A stretch of 64,000 bases of DNA, from positions 5,704,001-5,768,000 of the forward strand of contig OY970235.1 in assembly GCA_963714145.1 (NCBI GenBank). The letters run 5' to 3'. Shown here piece by piece: positions 46,459-53,310 of this stretch. A model generated the notes under the pieces. It had not been told where the DNA came from. It saw nothing but the letters and a program-made list of their open reading frames with translations, and did no database searches. How positions within the stretch are numbered: the first letter of the stretch is position 1; every line of letters starts with the position of its first letter. Source of the stretch: JBBWZH01 sp035544115. GTDB lineage: Bacteria; Actinomycetota; Actinomycetes; Mycobacteriales; CADCTP01. A program made the translations under genes and the position numbers.

Positions 46459-46703
46459 TGGGCCGACACCACCGAGCCATCAGCGACGCCGGGCTGACCG
46501 AGCTGACCGCCGGCTGGCACGCCGGCCTCGCCACACCGCCGGACCCGCGCGCGCCATCGTGCCCACGCTGCTGGTCGGTCAAGACCGTGAGCCACGGCTC
46601 CCGCGCGCACTGCGGCGACTGCGGTGGCGAGTGGCAGATCGTCGCCAGCGAGCGGGCGCGCTTCGAAGCGCGCCAGCGGATCGACCGGCGGGCCGAGCGG
46701 TGA
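46458..46703 (+). CDS. 81-residue zinc-ribbon protein
   Basis: A small protein with two CxxC pairs (SCPRCWSVKTVSHGSRAHCGDCGGEW), the layout of a rubredoxin-like zinc ribbon, and a basic helical C-terminus (ASERARFEARQRIDRRAER). Start and stop overlap both neighbours (TAATG and GTGA), so the three small genes form one translational unit. The partner is unknown. Zinc ribbons of this size bind nucleic acid or protein. Confidence 0.6.
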   Translation: MGRHHRAISDAGLTELTAGWHAGLATPPDPRAPSCPRCWSVKTVSHGSRAHCGDCGGEWQIVASERARFEARQRIDRRAER

Positions 46704-46798
46704 CCCGCGTCCAGTACGTCGGCCTGGTCCTCGTCGACCTCGGCGTCCTGACCACCGCCGCCATCGTCGCCGCCGCCGGCTGGCTCCTGCTCACCTGA
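46700..46798 (+). CDS. 32-residue single-span membrane peptide
   Basis: A GTG overlapping the previous stop (GTGA) opens VTRVQYVGLVLVDLGVLTTAAIVAAAGWLLLT, here quoted in two parts: a short N-terminus VTRVQY and a hydrophobic span of ~24 residues ending WLLLT. It is too short for most gene finders, but the overlap and clean hydrophobic span support it. It could be a small membrane effector of the XRE-controlled unit. Confidence 0.45.
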   Translation: MTRVQYVGLVLVDLGVLTTAAIVAAAGWLLLT

Positions 46799-46916
46799 GA
46801 CCGCGGCGAGCGGTGGCCGTGCAGGGCCACGACCGGCGCCCGCCGGTGCCGCTGACCTGCATGCTCCGGTGACCTGGATGCCGCGGCCGGGTTGGGGCGT
46901 GATGTAGTGACGAGCC

Positions 46917-47330
46917 GTGGGCGGGGGTAGCGGTGGGCCGGTAGTGGCGGTGTTCCTGGGTGGCTGCTGCGGCGGGCTGGGGCGGTACGCGGTCACCGAG
47001 GCCTGGCCGGTGCGGGCCGACGGGTTCCCGTGGGCGACCTTCGTGGTGAACACGGCGGGTGCGGCGGCGCTGTCGCTGCTGCTGGTGCTGCTCGTCGAGG
47101 CACGGCCGCGGGACCGGTACCTGCGGTTGACGCTCGGCACCGGGTTCCTCGGCGCCTGGACGACGTTCTCCGCGGTGACCACCCAGACCGCCGAACTGCT
47201 CGCGCACCGGCAGTTCGGCACCGCGACGGCGTACCTGGTGGCGACCGTCGTGGTCGGCCTCGGCGCGGCCTGGCTGGGCTTCCGGGCCGGCCGGCTGCTC
47301 ACCTGGCACCGGCCGGCCGGGAGCCGCTGA
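46917..47330 (+). CDS. fluC: FluC/CrcB fluoride channel subunit 1
   Basis: A 137-residue four-helix membrane protein. GGCCGGLGRYAVTEAWP matches the N-terminal GxxxR motif, WATFVVNTAGAAALSLLLVLLV holds the conserved Asn, and GTGFLGAWTTFSAVTTQ matches the GGxTTFS fluoride-path motif. Two Fluc genes in tandem usually encode a heterodimeric exporter. It starts with a GTG at 46917. No fluoride riboswitch was recognised in the 118 bp upstream. The stop overlaps the next ATG (TGATG). Confidence 0.9.
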   Translation: MGGGSGGPVVAVFLGGCCGGLGRYAVTEAWPVRADGFPWATFVVNTAGAAALSLLLVLLVEARPRDRYLRLTLGTGFLGAWTTFSAVTTQTAELLAHRQFGTATAYLVATVVVGLGAAWLGFRAGRLLTWHRPAGSR

Positions 47331-47695
47331 TGCTCACCCTGGCGGTTGCCGCCGCGTCCGGGGCCGGCGCGGTCTGCCGCTACCTGCTGGACCGCACCGT
47401 TCAGCGACGGGTCCGCGGCGCCTTCCCGTACGGGATCTTCGTGGTCAACATCACCGGTTCGCTGCTGCTCGGCCTGGTCACCGGGCTGGCGCTGCACCAT
47501 GGCCTGCCGGACGGGCCGACCGCCGTACTGTCGGCCGGCTTCGCCGGTGGCTACACGACGTTTTCAACCTTGGCTGGCGAGACGCTGGCGCTGGCGCTGG
47601 TCGGGTCCTGGCGGACCGCGGTCGCCAACGTCGTGTTCAGCGTCGCCGTCGGCCTGGCCGCCGCGGCCGCCGGCCTGGCTCTCGCCCTCATCTGA
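47330..47695 (+). CDS. fluC: FluC/CrcB fluoride channel subunit 2
   Basis: A 121-residue four-helix protein, the closer match to canonical CrcB: GAGAVCRYLLDRTVQRR, PYGIFVVNITGSLLLGLVTGL, and GFAGGYTTFSTLAGETLAL, with the Thr/Phe residues that line the fluoride path. It is expected to pair in antiparallel fashion with subunit 1. Translation is coupled by the TGATG overlap. A strong hairpin ends the operon. Confidence 0.93.
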   Translation: MLTLAVAAASGAGAVCRYLLDRTVQRRVRGAFPYGIFVVNITGSLLLGLVTGLALHHGLPDGPTAVLSAGFAGGYTTFSTLAGETLALALVGSWRTAVANVVFSVAVGLAAAAAGLALALI

Positions 47696-47764
47696 GCCGC
47701 CCCACCCGTCCCCGCCGCCCTGCCCTGCCCTGCCCCGTCCCGCCCTGCCCCGCCCTGCCCCGTT

Positions 47765-47793
47765 CCGCCCCGTTCCGATCGGGAACGGGGCGG
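47765..47793. terminator. bidirectional hairpin after the fluC pair
   Basis: A perfect 12-bp inverted repeat (CCGCCCCGTTCC at 47765-47776, GGAACGGGGCGG at 47782-47793) with a 5-nt loop lies between the fluC stop and the convergent RHH-gene stop. It follows a C-rich run of CCTG/CCCCG repeats at about 47715-47765. Confidence 0.65.
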
Positions 47794-47804
47794 ACGGGAC
47801 CGGT

Positions 47805-48818
47805 TCAGTCGGGTCGGCGGCGGCGGGGGGTGGTTACGCCGGTACGGATCCGTTCGACGCCCTCCGGGCTCGGCCCGGACGGGACGTGGGTCACGGGTGG
47901 GAACCGGTTGCCGTTGTTGTAGTCCCGTTCCAGCCGGAGTACCTCGTTCTCCAGGGCGCGGCCGGCGAGCTGGCTGACGTTGTACGCCTCGCCGGGGCGG
48001 CGCATGGTGGCGGACACCGCGGCACGGGCCCGGTCGACCAGATCACGGGAGAGGTAGAAGCTGCGCTGCACCCGGTCCGGGCTGGTGCGGCTGCGCCGGC
48101 CGGACCGCGGCCCGGCCGCCCGCAACACCTCATCCAGGCCTACTCCGGCCGCCGCGGCGGACTCGGCCAGGAACGTCACCACCTCGGGCGGGACCCCGTT
48201 GGCCGTCATCAGCTCCCCGTCCGGCCAATCGTCCAACCCCGGCCCGCCCTCCAACCCCGGCCCGACCGCCGGGCCCCGATCGACCGGCAGACCCCGATCG
48301 ACCGGCAGCCCCGGACCGACCGGCGACCCCAGATCGATCGGTAGCCCCGGATCGGGCACGACCGGACGGACCGCCGCGCCCGGATCCACCGCCAGGCCCG
48401 CATCGGCCAAGCCCACATCGGCCAAGCCCGCATCGGCCAGGCCCGGGTCGACGACCTGGTCCGGAGCTACCGCCGATCGCGGGTCGACCGTCGCCGCCGG
48501 ACCGGGGGCGGGTTCCGGGGCCGTCGCCGGAACGAGCACGGTGGGTGATCCCAGGCCGGGCAGGACAGGCTCGATCGCGGCCGTGGTGATCGTCGGGCCG
48601 GCGCCGGAAGGGGGTGACGACTGCACCCGTTCCGCGCTCTCCGGCCAGCTCCCACGGCCTGCCGGCAGCACCGCCGGCGCGCCGTCGGCGACCCCGCCCG
48701 GCAGCTCACGCGGCAGCCTGAGCAGGTCGTTCAGACCGGCTGGAGCCAGACCTGGTTTACCCCTGCGGCGGCGGGCGTCGGCATGCCCGGCTGGCTCCGC
48801 TGCTGACTTCGAAGCCAT
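47805..48818 (-). CDS. ribbon-helix-helix protein divergent to the T4SS-like operon
   Basis: A 337-residue protein. A basic N-terminus (DARRRRGKPGLAPAGLNDLLRLPREL) leads to a Pro/Ala/Gly/Asp-rich middle with LADAG/LADVG pentapeptides and PVDRGL units. The folded C-terminal part (about residues 215-310) contains GVPPEVVTFLAESAAAAGVGLDEVLRAAG and DRVQRSFYLSRDLVDRARAAVSATMRRPGEAYNVSQLAGRALENEVLRLERDYNNG, which fits a strand-helix-helix DNA-binding fold. Related folds serve as partition or relaxosome accessory proteins, or as autoregulators. The ATG at 48818 follows GGGAGGAGAG. It probably regulates the divergent operon (inference). Confidence 0.6.
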   Translation of the reverse strand: MASKSAAEPAGHADARRRRGKPGLAPAGLNDLLRLPRELPGGVADGAPAVLPAGRGSWPESAERVQSSPPSGAGPTITTAAIEPVLPGLGSPTVLVPATAPEPAPGPAATVDPRSAVAPDQVVDPGLADAGLADVGLADAGLAVDPGAAVRPVVPDPGLPIDLGSPVGPGLPVDRGLPVDRGPAVGPGLEGGPGLDDWPDGELMTANGVPPEVVTFLAESAAAAGVGLDEVLRAAGPRSGRRSRTSPDRVQRSFYLSRDLVDRARAAVSATMRRPGEAYNVSQLAGRALENEVLRLERDYNNGNRFPPVTHVPSGPSPEGVERIRTGVTTPRRRRPD

Positions 48819-48980
48819 CTACGACTCTCCTCCCTGGACGACGGGATAGCCGTCGGCGGGGGGCTACCCGGAGTAAGGGGAGCCATCCGCTAAGGGTGGG
48901 CAGGATGCCGGATGCTAGGCGAGGCATGCTCGCATGCGCAATCAACGTCAGTGTCCGGAGGTGACCGGGATGCCCCGCTG

Positions 48981-49047
48981 TTGTTTCACCTGCCCTGCTG
49001 TCACATTAGACTCGGCCACTACGAGAGGCCGAGCACATAGCGTAGTG
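48981..49047 (+). promoter_or_regulatory. promoter and overlapping stem-loops of the T4SS-like operon
   Basis: TTGTTT at 48981-48986 and CATTAG at 49004-49009 (17-nt spacer) form a moderate promoter. Two inverted repeats follow that share sequence: CTCGGCC (49011-49017) with GGCCGAG (49027-49033), and CACTACG (49017-49023) with CGTAGTG (49041-49047). The two stems cannot form together. They lie 40-70 bp before the first start codon and could act in an RNA switch or as operators. Confidence 0.4.
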
Positions 49048-49086
49048 TAACCGCAGCGGGGGGTTAGCGCCGAAAGGAGCAAGGAC

Positions 49087-49344
49087 GTGCACGAACTTAC
49101 CGACGTCCTGGCTGCAGATCCGACGATCAACACGACGGGGTTAGTTGCCTGGATAGTCAAGTACATCGTGCCGCTGATCTTCGCGTTCATCGCGGTGATC
49201 ATCATGTCCCGGGCACACCAGGGGCGCACCCGGGAAAACGCTGTGGTGGCGGTCAACCTGTTCCTGGGCGTGTTGCTGCTGGCGTCCGGAGGAGCGCTTT
49301 TCGTGTTCGGACAGGGCCTGGTGGACCTGATTCTCGGCAAGTGA
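49087..49344 (+). CDS. VirB2/TrbC-like pilin-type small membrane protein
   Basis: An 85-residue protein with two membrane helices (about 20-41, AWIVKYIVPLIFAFIAVIIMS, and about 55-80, LFLGVLLLASGGALFVFGQGLVDLI) separated by a basic loop (RAHQGRTRENA). This size and two-helix layout, placed first before VirB3- and VirB4-like genes, matches TrbC/VirB2 pilins, although no long signal peptide is present. The GTG at 49087 follows AAGGAG. It could form a pilus or only a membrane ring. Confidence 0.6.
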   Translation: MHELTDVLAADPTINTTGLVAWIVKYIVPLIFAFIAVIIMSRAHQGRTRENAVVAVNLFLGVLLLASGGALFVFGQGLVDLILGK

Positions 49345-49405
49345 TGTCCCGCGGAGCAGCCACCCGCCACGTTCTACTGATCGGGCCAGCGAAGGGATCA
49401 GCACC

Positions 49406-50653
49406 ATGGCGCTGACGGTCAGACCGGACGACGAGGTCTACCAGTTCGACACCGTGTGGCTCGGCCCGGATGAGTACACACTGCCGATCCAGGCCCGGTA
49501 CGTGGCGTGGGGCACCTGGCTGGCCTGTTTCCTGGTCACGACGGCGATCCTGGTGCCGATCGGCGGGTCCGGTCCCGGCGGCGTGGTGGGTTCGGTGCTG
49601 TGGTCGGTGGCGCTGTCCGTGGTCGCGTCCCGGGCGGTCATGCTGGTGGTCGACCATGAGCGGCCGCTGCGCTCGCTGCCGGCGCTGTTCGGTGCGGAGG
49701 CGCGGGCGGCGCTGGCCTCGTCCCGGCACGGCGAGAAGACGCTGCTGATCCGGCCGAGCCGGGTCCGCGTCCGGGAGGTACCGGAGCGGGCCCGCCGGAT
49801 CCGGGACCGGAAGCGCAGGATCGAGCAGCACAAGCTGGAGCAGCGTGGCCGGCGGCGGCGGGTGCCAGCCGGCGTCACCCCGGCCACCCGGCTGCGCCCA
49901 GGGACGGTCGCCGCGACCCGCCCCGAGGTCGTGCCGGAGGTGCTGCCGGCCTCGGCCTACCACACCTTCCAGAGCTATCAGCCCGGCCCGTGGGCGCCGG
50001 CCGAGCGGGGTGGCCCGGTCTGGGGCGGCCGGGTGGCCAACGCCGACGGCGGCGACGACGACTGGGGCGATTCCGAGCCGGGCGAGCCGCCCTGGTACCC
50101 GGCGATGCCGACCCGCCGGCCGGCCGGCAGCCTGCCCCCGATGCGCACCGGCGAGCCCACGCACGGTCGCCCAGCCGGGCCGGTACCGGGACGCCCGGCC
50201 CAGGCCCGGCCCCGGCCGCCCCAGCACGCCGGCCCCCAGCACGCCGCCGCGCAGCACGCCGCCGCCCCTCGGTACGCCGGCCCGCAGCCCACCACCGGCC
50301 GCCAGCCCGCCGGCACCCCGCAGTACGCACCGCCCCAGTACGCCGGCCCCCAGTACGCCGCCGGCCCACCAGCCACCGGCCACCAGCCACCAGCCCGCCC
50401 GCAGGCCGGGCGCCCGCCAGCCGGGAACCCGCAGGCCGGGAGCCCACCAGCCGGGAGCCCGCAGAGCGGGGGCCCGCAGGGCGGGCGGCGGCAGGCCGGC
50501 GGCCCGCAGCCGGGCGGCCCGCAGGCCGGCCCGCAGACCGGAGGCCCGCCCGGCGCCCAGGCCCCGCCCGGCCAGGCCGCCCCGCCGCAGCCGCCGGACA
50601 GCCGCCGGCCGATCGAGGAGCGCATCCTGCTGCCCGCCCGGAAGACCCGCTGA
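49406..50653 (+). CDS. PrgI/VirB3-like protein with long Pro/Gln/Gly tail
   Basis: A 415-residue protein. Two membrane helices near the N-terminus (about 30-52, ARYVAWGTWLACFLVTTAIL, and about 58-80) and the following FGAEARAALASSRHGEKTLLIRPSRVRVREVPERARRIRDRKRRI match the PrgI/VirB3 type. VirB3 anchors VirB4 in the inner membrane. From about residue 170 onward the chain is low complexity, with QYAGPQYA, PQAGSPPAGSPQSG and similar units, far beyond the ~100-150 residues of usual VirB3. Its TGA overlaps the VirB4 ATG (TGATG). Confidence 0.65.
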   Translation: MALTVRPDDEVYQFDTVWLGPDEYTLPIQARYVAWGTWLACFLVTTAILVPIGGSGPGGVVGSVLWSVALSVVASRAVMLVVDHERPLRSLPALFGAEARAALASSRHGEKTLLIRPSRVRVREVPERARRIRDRKRRIEQHKLEQRGRRRRVPAGVTPATRLRPGTVAATRPEVVPEVLPASAYHTFQSYQPGPWAPAERGGPVWGGRVANADGGDDDWGDSEPGEPPWYPAMPTRRPAGSLPPMRTGEPTHGRPAGPVPGRPAQARPRPPQHAGPQHAAAQHAAAPRYAGPQPTTGRQPAGTPQYAPPQYAGPQYAAGPPATGHQPPARPQAGRPPAGNPQAGSPPAGSPQSGGPQGGRRQAGGPQPGGPQAGPQTGGPPGAQAPPGQAAPPQPPDSRRPIEERILLPARKTR

Positions 50654-53310
50654 TGGCCCGCGCCGCCGACCCCAAGCCGGCGCCACTCGGTCTGGCGCTG
50701 CGCGAGATCGTTGGCAACATCACGTTGACCCGCAGGTCGGCATACGCCTGGTTCGTGGTGCCGCCGTCCCGCTGGGCCTGGCGCGCCGACAGCGACCGCC
50801 GCGGCATGATCGACGCCGCCGGCATCGCCTACGCCGGCCTGGCCGGCCGGCGGGTGCGGGTGCGGGTCACCTCGCGGCCCTACCCGGTGGCCGCCTGGGC
50901 CCGCGGCCTGCACTCCCGCACGCCGTCCCCGCTGCCCGGCACGGACGGCAACAGCTGGGCCGACAACCTGCTCGCGCAGCAGCGCTACCTGCGCACCTCC
51001 GCGACCGCGGAGAAGGAGGTCTACCTCGGCGTCGAGGTCGCGCCGCGGTCCCGGTTGGCCGGACTGGCCGAGCGGCTGACCGGCAAGGCGGGCAACCACG
51101 AGCTGGCCCACCTGGAACGGGACGTCGAGCTGATCACGGAGGTGGTGGCCTCCCCCGGGATCGGCGGTGCCGCCGCCGACACCCGCCGGATGGAGTGGCT
51201 GATGCACCGCTCGGTCGGCCTGGGGCTGCCGGCGCCGGGCGGGCTGATGTCGCCGCCGGGGCTCTCGGACACCTGGGAGACGACCGACCTGCACGCGTTC
51301 ACCGAGGGTGTGGTGATCCGGCCGACCCCGCTGGGCCGGTGCGTACAGATGATCGACCGCCGGCCGGACCACGAGCCGCTCAGCTCCTACATCGCGGTGG
51401 TCACGCTGGGCCGGATGCCGGAGATGATCGTGCCCGACCCGCGCGGCCCGTGGCTGGCCGCCACCGACGCGCTGCCCTGGTCGGTCGAGGTGGCCGCGAC
51501 CATCGACATCCTGGCCGGCCAGCACGTCCGCGGCGGGGTGACCAAGGCGCTGCTGCGGATCCGCGACCAGCAGCGGCAGTACCAGATCCACGACATCGAC
51601 GAGCCGGCCTCGCTGACCCGCCAGGCCGACCACGCCCGGCGCATCGAGGACGAGATGAGCCACGGCGACGACCTGGTCTCCACCCGTACCGAGGGCTGGT
51701 ACCGGCTCGCGGTGGCCGGCCGGTCCGAGGCCGAGTGCATGGAGCGGGTCCGCGCCGTGCGCGACCTGTACAAGCGCCGGCACATGGACGCGGTGCTCAC
51801 CAAGGGGCAGGCCAGCCTGGTCCGGGAGTTCATCCCGGGCGAGCCGGTCTCGTCCACCGCGTACCGCCGGCGGCTGCCGATGCGCTACTTCGCCGCCAGC
51901 CTGCCGCAGGTGGCGACCCGGCTCGGCGACCGCCGCGGCCCGCTGATCGGGCTGATCGCGTCCAGCGTCCGGCGCCCGGTCATGTTCGACACGCACTACT
52001 CCACCGAGATCAAGAAGGCGTCCGGGCTGGTCCCGATCGTCGGCCGGCAGGGCGCCGGCAAGTCGGTGCTGGAGGCGGCGATCTGCTACCAGGCCGCCCG
52101 CCGCGGCATCCGTACCGTGATGCTCGACCCGTCCGGCCCGCTGGCGGCGCTGTGCCAGATGCCGGAGCTGCGCGAGTTCGCCGAGCACATCGACCTGGCC
52201 AAGGCCCCGGCCGGCACGCTGTCGCCGTGGGCGGTGGTGCCCGAACCGGTCAGCGGCCACTTCGACTCCGCCGAGGACTACGACGAGGCGGTCGACGAGG
52301 CGCGGGCCGAGCGCAAGACGCTGGCCATCGACATCGCCCGGATGCTGCTGCCGGCGCAGATCGACGCCAACGCGCACACCGAGGCGCTGCTGCTGCGGGC
52401 GATCCGGGAGGTCGGCGCCGAACGGGACCGGTCGTACTGGATGGTCATCGGCCGGCTGCGCGAGTACGCCGGGATGAACGTGGACGGCAGCGCGGCCGGT
52501 CCGGCCGATCCCGGCCACGACCACCGGCTGCGCGACGAGGCCGCCGCGATGCACGCGCAGACGCTGGCCGACCTGCTCGCCGACACCGCGGAGACCCGGC
52601 AGGGCCGGCTGTTCTTCCCGCCGCTGGCCGGCGGCACCGAGCAGTCCGAGCAGCCCCGGGCCGAAGCGGTGCTGACCGTGATCACGATGAGCGGGCTGGT
52701 GCTGCCGAACCCGACCGTGCCGCGCGAGCACTGGTCGTTCACCGAGCGGATGAGCGTGCCGGCGCTGCACCTGGCGTCCTGGTACGCGACCCGGGCGATC
52801 TACGGCCTGCCCCGGCACGTCCGCAAGGTGCTGGCCCTGGACGAGTGCCACTTCCTGGCGATGTGGCCGGTCGGCCGGGCGCTGTTCCAGCGGGTCGGCC
52901 GGGACACCCGCAAGTACAACGTCTGCTGCCTGGCCGCGTCCCAGGACCCGGCCGACACGTTGAACATGGACGTCGCCAACCACGTGGCCGGCGCCTTCGT
53001 CGGCCGGATCGAGGACGAGCAGGTGGCCGCGGACGCGCTGCGGCTGCTGGGGGTGCAGGTCGAGGCGGGCTACGAGCACGCGATCGGCACCTTGTCCCAG
53101 ATGGGTCCGGACGGCACCCCGCCGGACTACCGCGAGTTCGTCTTCCGCGACCCGGACGGGAACGTGGACCGGTTCGTGGCCGACCTGTCGTACAACCCGG
53201 CGCTGCTCGCGGTGGTCAACACCGACGCCCGACCCAGCGGTGAGCCCCGTTCCGATCTGGCCGAAGTGGACGACTACGCCGACTTCACGGAGGACCGGGT
53301 GTCGGTATGA
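50653..53310 (+). CDS. VirB4-family secretion ATPase
   Basis: An 885-residue ATPase, the conserved motor of type IV secretion. The N-terminal CagE/TrbE/VirB-type half runs to about 430. The motor half has Walker A GRQGAGKS at 464-471, Walker B VLALDECHF at about 726-734, a QDPADTLN sensor stretch (...CCLAASQDPAD), and a C-terminal RDPDGNVDRFVADLSYNP end. It is expected to sit on the cytoplasmic face of the VirB3/VirB6 complex. It overlaps both neighbours. It shows no relaxase or coupling-protein (VirD4/TraG) features. Confidence 0.85.
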   Translation: MARAADPKPAPLGLALREIVGNITLTRRSAYAWFVVPPSRWAWRADSDRRGMIDAAGIAYAGLAGRRVRVRVTSRPYPVAAWARGLHSRTPSPLPGTDGNSWADNLLAQQRYLRTSATAEKEVYLGVEVAPRSRLAGLAERLTGKAGNHELAHLERDVELITEVVASPGIGGAAADTRRMEWLMHRSVGLGLPAPGGLMSPPGLSDTWETTDLHAFTEGVVIRPTPLGRCVQMIDRRPDHEPLSSYIAVVTLGRMPEMIVPDPRGPWLAATDALPWSVEVAATIDILAGQHVRGGVTKALLRIRDQQRQYQIHDIDEPASLTRQADHARRIEDEMSHGDDLVSTRTEGWYRLAVAGRSEAECMERVRAVRDLYKRRHMDAVLTKGQASLVREFIPGEPVSSTAYRRRLPMRYFAASLPQVATRLGDRRGPLIGLIASSVRRPVMFDTHYSTEIKKASGLVPIVGRQGAGKSVLEAAICYQAARRGIRTVMLDPSGPLAALCQMPELREFAEHIDLAKAPAGTLSPWAVVPEPVSGHFDSAEDYDEAVDEARAERKTLAIDIARMLLPAQIDANAHTEALLLRAIREVGAERDRSYWMVIGRLREYAGMNVDGSAAGPADPGHDHRLRDEAAAMHAQTLADLLADTAETRQGRLFFPPLAGGTEQSEQPRAEAVLTVITMSGLVLPNPTVPREHWSFTERMSVPALHLASWYATRAIYGLPRHVRKVLALDECHFLAMWPVGRALFQRVGRDTRKYNVCCLAASQDPADTLNMDVANHVAGAFVGRIEDEQVAADALRLLGVQVEAGYEHAIGTLSQMGPDGTPPDYREFVFRDPDGNVDRFVADLSYNPALLAVVNTDARPSGEPRSDLAEVDDYADFTEDRVSV

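Noticed and set aside
43758..46610. 950-residue minus-strand frame across the giant gene end and the XRE gene
   Set aside because: It is antisense to the XRE regulator, which has a clear HTH; its composition is random Gly/Arg/Val.
46799..46916. Fluoride riboswitch before the fluC pair
   Set aside because: I looked for the crcB-motif sequence blocks and pseudoknot-forming ends and saw no convincing match in this 118-bp GC-rich stretch.
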